Positions 8,910 to 18,812 of a DNA stretch of 64,000 nucleotides are shown here, piece after piece (position 1 is the first letter of the stretch; every line of letters starts with the position of its first letter). The stretch is from Clostridia bacterium (GTDB taxonomy: Bacteria > Bacillota > Clostridia > Christensenellales > Aristaeellaceae), in contig JAFXZS010000004.1 of the NCBI GenBank assembly GCA_017541105.1, forward strand, positions 124,001-188,000. The letters are read 5' to 3'. A program made the position numbers and the translations under genes. The notes under the pieces were generated by a model. The model was given only the letters and a program-made list of their open reading frames with translations, was not told the DNA's origin and searched no databases.

Positions 8910-9932
8910 ATGAAAGCTGTATGCATTGAAAAACCTTACGAAATTCGAATCAAGGAAATACCGGCACCGGAACCCAAGGAAAACGAAGCCCTGCTGCAGG
9001 TGCTGTATTGCGGGATCTGCGGTGCGGATGTGGCCAGCTTTACAGGAAATCAGCCATTTACCACCTATCCCCGTATTCCCGGGCATGAGTTTTCCGCGCG
9101 AATCGTCACTGTTCCGACAAATGAGCGGGGACTGAAGGCCGGGGATCTTGTGACCTGCAATCCGTACTTCAACTGCGGAAAATGTTATGCCTGCAGAAAA
9201 GGGCTCGTAAACGCCTGTAAGGACAATCAGACCATGGGTGTACAGCGGGATGGTGCCTTCTGTGAATATATTGCCATTCCTGCAGATCGGATAATTCCGG
9301 GTAACGGGCTGACCGCCCGGCAGCTGGCTCTGATCGAGCCTTTTTCGATCAGTCATCATGCCATCCATCGCTGCGATATCCGTCCCGGAGACCGGGTGCT
9401 GATTCTCGGCGCGGGGCCGATTGGTTTGTTTGCACTGCTGGCTGCAAAAGCCCGCGGTGCCATTGTGACCGTCAGCGACGTGCTGCAGGGAAGGCTGGAA
9501 AAGGCGGTTTCCTTCGGAGCCGACAGTGTTGTAAACGCGGCGGACGAAAATGCCGGCCGGATGATGAAAGACTTATCGGATGGAAGAGGGTTTGATATTT
9601 GCGTCGAAGCATGCGGACGATCCGAAACCTTCCTGACGTGTATTGAACAAGCCTGCCAGGGCGCCAGCTTGATTCTGATCGGCAACGGAAAAACGGAAAC
9701 GACCTTCCTGCATTCCGTTCTGCTGAAAAAGGAACTGAATGTGTTCGGGAGCCGAAACGCGTATACCCGGGACTTCGAGAACCTGATCCGCCTGGTTTTA
9801 TCGGGAAATGCGGATCCTGAAAAGATGATCAGCGCGGAATACGATTATATGGACGCATCCGCGGCTTTTGATGCACTGACGCATAATGACGGAAGCCTGG
9901 AAAAAGTACTGCTGCGCTTTGCGGCGGAATAA
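8910..9932 (+). CDS. Zinc-dependent medium-chain alcohol/polyol dehydrogenase
   Basis: This is a classic zinc MDR enzyme of the sorbitol/threonine dehydrogenase group. Catalytic zinc ligands are seen at Cys37 (GICGAD), His59 and Glu60 (PGHE). The structural zinc loop has Cys89, Cys92, Cys95 and Cys103. The nucleotide-binding motif GAGPIG is near residue 169. The length of 340 fits the family. A GAGGAGG site precedes the ATG. It is the second of two tandem dehydrogenases, which suggests oxidation then reduction of the same carbon skeleton. The exact substrate is unknown. Confidence 0.88.
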   Translation: MKAVCIEKPYEIRIKEIPAPEPKENEALLQVLYCGICGADVASFTGNQPFTTYPRIPGHEFSARIVTVPTNERGLKAGDLVTCNPYFNCGKCYACRKGLVNACKDNQTMGVQRDGAFCEYIAIPADRIIPGNGLTARQLALIEPFSISHHAIHRCDIRPGDRVLILGAGPIGLFALLAAKARGAIVTVSDVLQGRLEKAVSFGADSVVNAADENAGRMMKDLSDGRGFDICVEACGRSETFLTCIEQACQGASLILIGNGKTETTFLHSVLLKKELNVFGSRNAYTRDFENLIRLVLSGNADPEKMISAEYDYMDASAAFDALTHNDGSLEKVLLRFAAE

Positions 9933-9951
9933 TCCGGAAAGGGGAGGCGCT

Positions 9952-10821
9952 ATGATCGACGCACATGTTCATCTGTGGCTGAAACAGCGGGGACGGGTAA
10001 ACGGTCTGCCTGTATATGATCTGGGAGGCGGACGCAGTATGTTCGGCGATGAAATCCGCCAGATGCTGCCGCCTGCGATGACAGACGGGGTCAACAGTGC
10101 GGAACGTCTTCTTGCGCATATGGATTTTTCCTGCGTGGGCGGAGCTGTCGTGACACAGGAGATTATCGACGGAAATCAGGATGAGTACCTTCGTCAGGTC
10201 CGGCAAATGTATCCGGACCGTTTTCGTGTGACCGTATTATATGAAGAGCAGGGACTTCCGGAGACGAACGGTGCAGACGGGATCAAGATTTGTGCGGGGC
10301 GGCTGCAGGATCCGGATCTGACACATCATGCTGCGGTGTTTGCACACGCCGCGGAAGAAGGACTGTTTCTGGCGATCGATCTGGCGGACGGAACTGCGCA
10401 AACCGCCATGCTGCGCGAAATGGCACAGGCTTTTCCGTTGCTGCGGATTGCGATCGGTCATTTCGGCATGGTGAACCGGCCAGGCTGGAAGGAGCAGGTG
10501 TGCCTGGCACGAATGGAAAATGTGTTTGTTGAATCCGGCGGAATCACCTGGCTGTATAATGATGAATATTATCCCTATCCTTCTGCTGTACGGGCCATTC
10601 TGGAAGCCAGAGATCTCTGCGGCATGGAAAAACTGATGTGGGGATCGGATTATCCCCGTACAATGACGGCGATCACTTATCGGATGAGCTGGGATTTTGT
10701 TGAAAAATCTCCTCTTCTGAACGAAGAGGAGAAAAAACTGTTCTTTCACAAAAACGCGCATACATTCTATCGGTTCGGTAAATTGCCGGAGCTTCCGGCG
10801 ATCCGCCATATGGCAGAATAA
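9952..10821 (+). CDS. Amidohydrolase-related metal-dependent hydrolase
   Basis: This is a TIM-barrel amidohydrolase of the group that includes sugar lactonases and acyl decarboxylases. The start at 9952 is supported by a strong GGGGAGG, and it gives MIDAHVHLW with the metal-binding His-X-His at residues 5 and 7. IGHFGM and GSDYPR near the C-terminal half supply further metal or catalytic residues. The length is 289. It lies 19 bases after the second dehydrogenase. A lactonase step after sugar oxidation would make a sensible pathway, but that is inference. Confidence 0.85.
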   Translation: MIDAHVHLWLKQRGRVNGLPVYDLGGGRSMFGDEIRQMLPPAMTDGVNSAERLLAHMDFSCVGGAVVTQEIIDGNQDEYLRQVRQMYPDRFRVTVLYEEQGLPETNGADGIKICAGRLQDPDLTHHAAVFAHAAEEGLFLAIDLADGTAQTAMLREMAQAFPLLRIAIGHFGMVNRPGWKEQVCLARMENVFVESGGITWLYNDEYYPYPSAVRAILEARDLCGMEKLMWGSDYPRTMTAITYRMSWDFVEKSPLLNEEEKKLFFHKNAHTFYRFGKLPELPAIRHMAE

Positions 10822-10823
10822 TT

Positions 10824-11600
10824 CTATGCCTCCCGGTCCCGAAGAATCAATTTCCGGATGGCGAGTGTACCTACGCGGACAGCAGCTTCTGTATCCAAAA
10901 CCATCGGATCCTCCAGCCCGAGAGCCCGGCGGGTCTGATTCGCAAAGACCTGTACAATGCAGCCTGTCCTAACACGGCGGATACTTCCGATGATAAACAG
11001 GGCAGCAGATTCCATTTCGCTGGCTAGCGCACCGCATTCCATAAATGCCTGCCATTTGGACTTCAGCTGATCACGGACCGGCATGGTATCCGGACTGTGC
11101 TGGCCATAAAAGTTATCCTTATTATGCAGGATGCCGACATGGAAACGCACCCCGTATTCTTTTGCGGCGTCAGCCAAGGCATTGACCACCCGGTAATCCG
11201 CAACCGCAGGAACCTCTTCCGGAGCGTATTCCCTGGTTGTACCTTCCATCCTGATCGCGCCGGAGCCGATAACCACATCTCCACCCAGCACCTCCTCTGC
11301 CATGCCGCCGGCGGAGCCGATGCGGATGAATGTGTCCGCTCCGCAGTGAATCAGTTCTTCCACGCCGATGGCCAGAGAAGGCCCTCCGATCCCGGTGCTG
11401 CAGACACTGACCTTCTCACCTTCCATGGTTCCGGTATAAATCGTGTATTCCCGGTTGGATTTTACAAAAGCTGCTGTGTCAAAACAATTTGCGATTTTCT
11501 CACAGCGCCCGGGATCTCCGCACAGAAGGACATAACGCCCCACATCTCCGGGTTTGATTTTCAGGTGGAATTCCTCATTGGGTGAATAGACAGTCGACAT
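10824..11600 (-). CDS. udp: Uridine phosphorylase / nucleoside phosphorylase
   Basis: The enzyme splits uridine (and probably deoxyuridine) with phosphate to give uracil and pentose 1-phosphate. It is of the NP-I family: GDPGR at residues 29-33, STGIGGPS, RIGSAGG and the substrate-binding SEMESAALF. The length is 258, normal for Udp. It points away from deoB, which converts the sugar phosphate product. Its 3' end almost touches that of the amidohydrolase (2 bases between stop codons) with no visible terminator. A ribosome site GAGGAAG precedes the ATG. Confidence 0.9.
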   Translation of the reverse strand: MSTVYSPNEEFHLKIKPGDVGRYVLLCGDPGRCEKIANCFDTAAFVKSNREYTIYTGTMEGEKVSVCSTGIGGPSLAIGVEELIHCGADTFIRIGSAGGMAEEVLGGDVVIGSGAIRMEGTTREYAPEEVPAVADYRVVNALADAAKEYGVRFHVGILHNKDNFYGQHSPDTMPVRDQLKSKWQAFMECGALASEMESAALFIIGSIRRVRTGCIVQVFANQTRRALGLEDPMVLDTEAAVRVGTLAIRKLILRDREA

Positions 11601-11645
11601 ATTTTCTTCCTCCCCAGCATATCATATCAACAGTTCTTTTTGATT

Positions 11646-11674
11646 ATTATATCACGAAACTTTCCGGTTGATAA
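11646..11674 (-). promoter_or_regulatory. Predicted sigma-A promoter for udp
   Basis: On the minus strand a perfect TATAAT (-10, at 11646-11651) lies 17 bases from TTATCA (-35, at 11669-11674). It is 46 bases from the start codon and is back to back with the deoB promoter. Confidence 0.65.
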
Positions 11675-11695
11675 GCTGTTCAGGGAATGTTTCGC

Positions 11696-11724
11696 TTGTG
11701 AAGAACGGTTTTTTCTGATATAAT
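11696..11724 (+). promoter_or_regulatory. Predicted sigma-A promoter for deoB
   Basis: TTGTGA at 11696-11701 and a perfect TATAAT at 11719-11724 are 17 bases apart. Transcription would begin near 11731, giving a leader of about 65 bases before deoB. The two divergent promoters (udp and deoB) are about 20 bases apart, so one regulator could control both. Confidence 0.7.
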
Positions 11725-11797
11725 TCGCAAAAAGGGAGCAATCAGGCATTATACAGTAAAAATCTGAAGAATAAACAAAAGAGAAAAGGAGAACAAT

Positions 11798-12964
11798 ATG
11801 AGCCGCGTGTTTTTAACAGTACTGGATGCTGCAGGGGCCGGAGAAGCACCGGATGCAGCGGAATACGGAGATCTCGGAACAAATACGCTGGGGCATGTGA
11901 TTTCTGCCTGCCATCCCAACCTTCCGAACATGGCCGCAATGGGCCTTGGCCGGATTCCGAATACCGGATATGAATGGAATGGATCTGTGGCCGGCGCTTT
12001 CGGACGGGCCATGGAGGTCAGCAAAGGGAAGGATACCACATCCGGTCATTGGGAAATAGCCGGCGTTCGTGTCATGCAGCCGTTTCCAACGTTTCCTGAC
12101 GGATTTCCTCAAAGCTTTATCGACGCGTTTGAAAAAGCAATCGGGTATTCATGTATAGGAAACAAACCTGCTTCCGGAACAGCTATCCTGGAGGAACTGG
12201 GTGCACAGCATCTGCGGGATCATACACCCATTGTATATACTAGTGCAGACAGCGTGTTTCAGATTGCCTGCCATGAGGAGCTTTTTCCGCCGGAAAAGCT
12301 GTATGAATTCTGCCGCATTGCCCGGGAAATGCTCCAGGGAGAACTGGGTGTAGGCCGGGTAATCGCACGTCCTTTTATCGGACAGCCGGGAAGCTTTGTG
12401 CGGACAGGGAACCGGAGAGATTTCTCCATGCCGCCCTGCGGGCGGACTTTGCCGCAGGCAGTGATGGATGCAGGCATGGAAAGCATCGGGGTGGGGAAGA
12501 TCGAGGATATCTTCGCCCATGAGGGACTGACGAAGATCGACCACGCGGCGGGGAATCCCGCCTGCATGGACGCACTGATCCGTTTCATGAAAGAAGACTT
12601 CAACGGCTTGTGCTTCACCAACCTGGTGGATACAGACTCCGTATACGGCCACCGGAACGATCCGAAGGGCTTTGCCGGCGCGCTGGAGGCCTTCGACGCG
12701 CGGCTCAAAGAGATGGTGGACCTGCTGAAACCCGGCGACCTGATGATCGTCACGGCGGACCACGGATGCGATCCCTGCGACATCAGCACCGACCACACGC
12801 GGGAGTATATCCCGATCCTGGCATACACTCCGGGGATGACAAAGAGCGTGAACCTGGGAACGAGGAGCACCTTCGCGGATATCGCCGCGACTTGCTCCGA
12901 GTGGCTGGGTCTGGAGGACCGGTTCGGCGCCGCATCCTTCGCGAATGATATTCGCGAAGGATGA
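11798..12964 (+). CDS. deoB: Phosphopentomutase DeoB
   Basis: DeoB interconverts (deoxy)ribose 1-phosphate and 5-phosphate, linking nucleoside phosphorylases to central metabolism. It is an alkaline-phosphatase-fold metalloenzyme: LDAAGAGEAPDA near residues 8-19, the phosphorylated Thr region GKDTTSGHWE, TDSVYGHRND and TADHGCDP with metal ligands. The length of 388 is standard. An AAGGAGAA site precedes the ATG. The stop codon leads straight into a run of 7-base repeats and then a terminator. It is divergent from udp and close to deoD, deoC and the nucleoside importer. Confidence 0.97.
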   Translation: MSRVFLTVLDAAGAGEAPDAAEYGDLGTNTLGHVISACHPNLPNMAAMGLGRIPNTGYEWNGSVAGAFGRAMEVSKGKDTTSGHWEIAGVRVMQPFPTFPDGFPQSFIDAFEKAIGYSCIGNKPASGTAILEELGAQHLRDHTPIVYTSADSVFQIACHEELFPPEKLYEFCRIAREMLQGELGVGRVIARPFIGQPGSFVRTGNRRDFSMPPCGRTLPQAVMDAGMESIGVGKIEDIFAHEGLTKIDHAAGNPACMDALIRFMKEDFNGLCFTNLVDTDSVYGHRNDPKGFAGALEAFDARLKEMVDLLKPGDLMIVTADHGCDPCDISTDHTREYIPILAYTPGMTKSVNLGTRSTFADIAATCSEWLGLEDRFGAASFANDIREG

Positions 12965-13008
12965 GTGGCCAGTTATCAGTGGACAGTTGTCAGTGATCAG
13001 TGGTCAGT
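12964..13008. repeat. Tandem 7-base repeat, six units
   Basis: Six consecutive heptamers of the form AGT[G/T][G/A][C/T/A]C start at the last base of the deoB stop codon: AGTGGCC, AGTTATC, AGTGGAC, AGTTGTC, AGTGATC, AGTGGTC, followed by a partial AGT. The spacing is exact. Degenerate heptamer arrays of this kind occur between genes in various bacteria. The ATG-initiated frame across it (12965-13168) looks like an artefact of the repeat. Confidence 0.85.
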
Positions 13009-13017
13009 ATATAAGGA

Positions 13018-13048
13018 AGCACTCCCGGAAAATTTCGGGAGCGCTTTT
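13018..13048 (+). terminator. Rho-independent terminator after deoB
   Basis: CTCCCG at 13022-13027 pairs with CGGGAG at 13036-13041. The flanking AGC/GCT pairs extend the stem past one mismatch, and four T follow. It lies just beyond the heptamer array and separates deoB from the convergent secreted-protein gene. Confidence 0.75.
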
Positions 13049-13061
13049 CTGGTTGTTTTGT

Positions 13062-14177
13062 TTATGATTCGCCGAACAGCTGGTAGATCATATCCTGGAG
13101 CGTGTTCTCCTGCCATTCCCAGTCGGGCGCTGCGAGATAATCCTTTTCGTCTCTTATGCTGTCCATAGATTTCTCAAACCCGCCATAGTCACAGTACTGC
13201 ACATATTGCCCAAGCGCCGTGATGTTTCTTTCCTGGATGATCAGGTCATAATTCTTCTGATTCTTTTCGGACGGATCAAGCTGCTTCAGGTCTTCCGTCA
13301 TCTTCCAGAAGTATTCTAACGCCAGCTGACCTGCCGTACCATACTTCTTCAGCGACAGGCATGAAATCCACAGGTCTTTTTCTTCCTGGGAAACAAAGTC
13401 ATACGATTCAATCAGTTCCTTTGCCGCGCTGGCATCCACCGCGTTTTCATCCGCCAGAATGTCCATCAGTTCCGCGAGATACACCATATTATTCCAGTGC
13501 CGGCTGGCGTCAGGATTCCTGGCGAACAGCTTTCCCGGCGTCTGTTTTGTATCATACAGGGCACTTCGTTTCGTGGCTGTTTCATAAATCGAAATAAACG
13601 CGAACGATTCAAACACGGGATAATAGGCCTTGGACTCCACTTCCGGTTGGCGGGCTGCAAAGTATTCGATCATTTCCTCCGTTGATTCAAACTCCGGAGC
13701 CTCTTCGTTATCCTTCTTTTTATAGTTCGTCACGACGATCGTACTCGCCAGGAAATAGATATCTTCCGCGAGGATAATGTAAGTCGCGTCTTCCAATGAA
13801 TTTGCGCGGAAATCGGAAGAGAGATTTTCCATCAGGTCGCCCCTGTACCACACGCGGCTTTCCCCGAGGTCCACTCCATCAAAATCAGCCGGAAAGCCAT
13901 CATTATCGCTGAACGGAGGATACTTCATCAATTCCGTAAACTCTTTCTCCGGCGAACGCCGTTCCAGGATAATGAATTTCAGCCTGTCAGCGGGCCAGTC
14001 GCTCCATTGCTCATTAAACACGGAATATGCGTCCAGGTTGTCGGACACTTCAACACGCTGATTTTCGCCCATGCCTATCAGCATATCAATGGACGGAAGC
14101 GCGGCGTCCTCCGCAGCTGCCGCGGCGGTTAACAGGCAAAGAACCAGGCCAATGCAGAAACACAGGATTCTTTTCAT
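13062..14177 (-). CDS. Hypothetical secreted protein
   Basis: I do not recognise this 371-residue protein. The start is placed at 14177, where AGGTG lies 9 bases upstream; an ATG 15 bases earlier overlaps that site. A signal peptide is clear: MKR, a hydrophobic stretch to about residue 20, then an Ala-rich cleavage region. There is no lipobox cysteine at the cleavage point. The mature part is acidic with many Tyr, Trp and Phe, mixed alpha/beta, with no catalytic motif I can name. It lies convergent to deoB and downstream of deoD, with the deoD terminator in between, so it is probably a separate unit. Confidence 0.75.
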   Translation of the reverse strand: MKRILCFCIGLVLCLLTAAAAAEDAALPSIDMLIGMGENQRVEVSDNLDAYSVFNEQWSDWPADRLKFIILERRSPEKEFTELMKYPPFSDNDGFPADFDGVDLGESRVWYRGDLMENLSSDFRANSLEDATYIILAEDIYFLASTIVVTNYKKKDNEEAPEFESTEEMIEYFAARQPEVESKAYYPVFESFAFISIYETATKRSALYDTKQTPGKLFARNPDASRHWNNMVYLAELMDILADENAVDASAAKELIESYDFVSQEEKDLWISCLSLKKYGTAGQLALEYFWKMTEDLKQLDPSEKNQKNYDLIIQERNITALGQYVQYCDYGGFEKSMDSIRDEKDYLAAPDWEWQENTLQDMIYQLFGES

Positions 14178-14286
14178 GATTTTGCACCTCATAAACGATT
14201 CAGTTTTTTCGCAGGGGACGTTTTTCTTTTTGGAGATTCGGGTTCATCTGTTAAACACACTATAACATAACCGTTCCCAAAACAAA

Positions 14287-14319
14287 AGAAAAATTCCGGA
14301 ATCACATCAGATCCCGGAA
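14287..14319 (-). terminator. Rho-independent terminator after deoD
   Basis: On the minus strand a 10-bp stem (TTCCGGGATC with GATTCCGGAA, one G-T pair) closes a 6-base loop and is followed by a T run. It ends the nucleoside importer-deoD transcript 19 bases after the deoD stop. Confidence 0.85.
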
Positions 14320-14337
14320 GAGGTTTTTCACCGACCG

Positions 14338-15042
14338 TTATGCAATTTCGAGGGCAAGTTTGATCATGTCGTGGAAGCTGTTCTGCCGATCCTCGGCGGA
14401 GAGGGATTCCCCGGTGATCAGATGGTCGGAGATGGTGCAGATGGCCAGGGCACTCTTGCCGGTGACGGCCGCGTTCAGGTACAGGGCGGCGGCCTCCATT
14501 TCTACGGCCATGACGCCGAATTTCTGCAGAATCGCGGACTCCTCACCCTCGCCGTAGAAGGTCTCGCTGGTGAACAGGGCGCCGCAGTGGGCGTGGATCT
14601 TCATCTTTTTCGCAGCTTTCATGGCTTTGGAGAGCAGATCATAATCCGCACAGGGAGCGTTGTCCCCGGGGAAGCCGAAGGCCTTCAGGTAGGAACTGTT
14701 GGTGTAGGCGCTCATACCGATGACCACGTCCCGCACCTTGATTTTTTCGTTCATAGCGCCGGCAGAACCCACGCGGATGATGTTTTTCACATCGTAGAAC
14801 TTGAACAGCTCATAGGAATAGATGCCGATGGAGGGAGCACCCATGCCGCTGGCCATGACGGAGACGCGCTTGCCGTTATAGGTGCCGGTATAACCCTGCA
14901 CGCCGCGGACGTCGTTGACCAGGACAGCGTTCTCCAGATATTGATCCGCGATCAGTTTTGACCGTTTCGGGTCGCCAGGCATCAGGACGGTGTCGGCAAA
15001 GGCACCGGCAGGAGCGTTAATGTGGGGAGTCGGGATAGGCAT
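14338..15042 (-). CDS. deoD: Purine-nucleoside phosphorylase DeoD
   Basis: This hexameric-type phosphorylase splits purine (deoxy)nucleosides into base and pentose 1-phosphate. Key parts are PGDPKRSK (phosphate binding) near residues 22-29, GMGAPSIGIYSYEL, RVGSAGAM and the VEMEAAALY segment that contacts the sugar. The length of 234 is typical. It begins 21 bases after the last importer gene, with AAGGAGG before its ATG, so it is the final gene of the importer operon. This couples purine nucleoside uptake to breakdown. Confidence 0.97.
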   Translation of the reverse strand: MPIPTPHINAPAGAFADTVLMPGDPKRSKLIADQYLENAVLVNDVRGVQGYTGTYNGKRVSVMASGMGAPSIGIYSYELFKFYDVKNIIRVGSAGAMNEKIKVRDVVIGMSAYTNSSYLKAFGFPGDNAPCADYDLLSKAMKAAKKMKIHAHCGALFTSETFYGEGEESAILQKFGVMAVEMEAAALYLNAAVTGKSALAICTISDHLITGESLSAEDRQNSFHDMIKLALEIA

Positions 15043-15063
15043 GGATAAATCCTCCTTTACAGA

Positions 15064-16002
15064 TTAACGGGATCCTTTATCGTAGGGAATACCTTCCGCC
15101 TTCGGGGCACGGGATGCTTTCGAGGTGAAGGCCAGCACAATCAGGCAGACAATGTAAGGCATCATGTTGTAGACATTGCCCGGCAGATTCAGGGAAACCA
15201 GGAAGGGGAAACCCGTATACGTATTGGATAGCGCACGGAACAAACCGAAGATCAGGGCTGCCAGCGCGATCCGTGTCGGTTTCCACTGGCCGAAGATCAT
15301 GACTGCGAGGGCCAGGAAACCGAAGCCGGCCACGCCGTTTTCAAACTTCCAGACGGAAACGCCGGCCAGGATGTAGCACAGTCCGCCGAGGCCGCCCAGG
15401 GCGCCGGACATCAGTACGCCGGTCCAGCGCATCTTGTACACGCTCACGCCGACGGAAGCCGCTGCCTGAGGATGCTCGCCGCAGGCCATCAGGCGCAGGC
15501 CGAGCCGGTTTTTATAGAGCAGAAAATATACAAGCACGACGGCGATAACTGCCACCAGCATGAACCAGTTGAATTCGAAGCCGTTGATGTTCACGATGAA
15601 CATTTTCCGTGCGGAGATGTATTCGATTTCTGAGGAATGGTTATCGGGATTGGCCGCAGTGTTCATAGCTTTGACAAACACTGTTGCGGCTGCGGTGGCC
15701 AGAAGGTTCATAGCAGTTCCGACCAGCGTCTGATCCGCTTTAAAATGTATGGCAGCGACACCCAGCAGGCACGAGTACAGCATGCCGGCCAGGATGGCGG
15801 CAAGCATGGCGACCAGCACCATGACAAACGCGGAGGACGTACCCAGGGAGCTCATGACCAGCGCGCCTCCAAGCGCACCGACGACCATTATACCTTCCAG
15901 GCCCAGGTTGATAACGCCGGAATGTTCCGAAATGCAGCCGCCCAGGGCGACCAGCAGGAGAACGGAGGCGAAGATCAGTGTGTATTGAATCAGAAGCAGC
16001 AT
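15064..16002 (-). CDS. Nucleoside ABC transporter permease, second subunit
   Basis: This is a membrane permease of the BPD_transp_2 type that works with a BMP-family binding protein to import nucleosides (NupQ/YufQ-like). It has about eight to ten hydrophobic segments across 312 residues, with the typical GGCISEHSGVINLGLEGIM start. It follows the first permease by only 2 bases and precedes deoD, which fits purine or general nucleoside uptake. Confidence 0.92.
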   Translation of the reverse strand: MLLLIQYTLIFASVLLLVALGGCISEHSGVINLGLEGIMVVGALGGALVMSSLGTSSAFVMVLVAMLAAILAGMLYSCLLGVAAIHFKADQTLVGTAMNLLATAAATVFVKAMNTAANPDNHSSEIEYISARKMFIVNINGFEFNWFMLVAVIAVVLVYFLLYKNRLGLRLMACGEHPQAAASVGVSVYKMRWTGVLMSGALGGLGGLCYILAGVSVWKFENGVAGFGFLALAVMIFGQWKPTRIALAALIFGLFRALSNTYTGFPFLVSLNLPGNVYNMMPYIVCLIVLAFTSKASRAPKAEGIPYDKGSR

Positions 16003-16004
16003 GA

Positions 16005-17098
16005 TTATTTCGCCCCTTTCTTTTCTTCTTTATTGGCCAGGATCTTCTTCATGGTCAGCTTGATGAAGAGCACGAAGCCGCAAAGGTAAATGATCACAGA
16101 AGAGATCACGTCCGAAATCTGGGAGGAATAGAAATTGGTGTTCACGTACTGACCGCCGTCCGTGATATGCTGGATGAAGAAGGAGGAGAAGATGGCGCCG
16201 AGAGGATGCAGCCCGCCGAGGAAGGCGGCGGCGATCCCGTTGAAGCCCATGGAGGGAACGGACGACTGTGTGCATTCCCAGCGCATGTATCCGGTCAGGT
16301 ACAGCAGGGCAGCGGCAAGACCGGCCAGCGCACCGGAAATAGCCAGGGTCATGATGATGTTCCGGTTCTGCGCCATGCCGGCATACTTTGCGGCGTTCTT
16401 GTTGTTGCCGGTGGCTTTCAGTTCATATCCCAGCTTTGTTTTGGACAGAATGATCCAGACAGCGAACGCAGCCAGGATGGTTATCGGAACCGCGATGGTT
16501 ACGTTGGCATTTTTGTTGAAAAGCGTATCCAGCCCCAGGGTCGGCAGCAGTGCTTTGGGGTTGGTTTTGTCCAGATACAGGGTGTAGGGGCTCGCGGTTT
16601 CCTTGACGTTAGTCAGAAGCGTATTGGTGAGATACAGTGAAATCCAGTTCAGCATGATGCCGGAAATGACCTCGTTCACATTACAATAGGCCTTCAGGAG
16701 GCCGGTAATGGTTCCCAGGAAAGCACCGGCAAAGACCGCGAAAAGGACGCAGGGCAGCCAGCCCCATCCCCAGGCCAGCGCCGCGTACAGGCTGGCGCAG
16801 GCACCTGCCACATATTGGCCGGCGGTACCGATATTGAAAAGGCCAACCTTGTAGGAGAACAGGATGCTCAGGGAGCAGAGAATCAGGGGCATGGTTTTGG
16901 CCAGCGTATTACCCAGCTGCTTCATCTGGCTGGCGGGCCGGCTCCAAGTGAAGAAATTTTTAATGACATTTACAATGGATTCGCCGGCACCGGCCGGGTT
17001 GATGAACAGCAGGACGATATAGCCGATCAGGATGCCCAGCAGGATACATATGACAGAGGCGATGAAAGCCTGAACGGCCTCGTTTTTCAGCACTTTTC

Positions 17099-17102
<4 letters not shown>
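16005..17102 (-). CDS. Nucleoside ABC transporter permease, first subunit
   Basis: This is the larger permease of the nucleoside importer (NupP/YufP-like), 365 residues with multiple membrane segments. The family mark LFNIGTAGQYVAGA lies near residue 90, and GAFLGTITGLLKAYCNVNEV follows. Its ATG overlaps the TGA of the ATPase gene by four bases (ATGA at 17099-17102), which points to translational coupling. A Lys-rich tail ends the protein in the cytoplasm. Confidence 0.92.
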
Positions 17103-18655
<1,553 letters not shown>

Positions 18656-18704
18656 TGCGCAGCCCCCGCTTTCTTAGTTGAGAATACCTGAAGAAACACA
18701 GATT

Positions 18705-18769
18705 GCGGAGCTTCCGCTCCGCTTTCTGAAAGAAACCCCCGTTCCCGGGAGGAAAACAGGGGCTTCTTT
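18705..18769. other. Two further hairpins between the binding-protein and ATPase genes
   Basis: GCGGAGC/GCTCCGC (18705-18722, loop TTCC) is a perfect 7-bp stem. Next to it GAAAGAA at 18729-18735 pairs with TTCTTTC at 18763-18769, with inner C and G runs that also pair. Together with the terminator at 18771-18798 they make a three-hairpin spacer in the transcript, likely to stabilise the upstream message or limit read-through. Confidence 0.6.
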
Positions 18770-18770
18770 C

Positions 18771-18798
18771 AAAAACCGGGGATGCGGCGCATCCCCGG
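18771..18798 (-). terminator. Terminator or attenuator after the nucleoside-binding protein
   Basis: On the minus strand CCGGGGATG and CATCCCCGG form a 9-bp stem around a 5-base loop, followed by five T. It begins 14 bases after the stop codon. Because the rest of the importer lies beyond it in the same direction, it may act as a partial terminator giving more binding protein than ATPase. Confidence 0.82.
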
Positions 18799-18812
18799 AA
18801 GAACGGGACAGA

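Noticed and set aside
12965..13168. Open frame of 67 codons across the heptamer repeat
   Set aside because: It is made by the repeat array and the deoB terminator, has no ribosome site and its sequence is repetitive.
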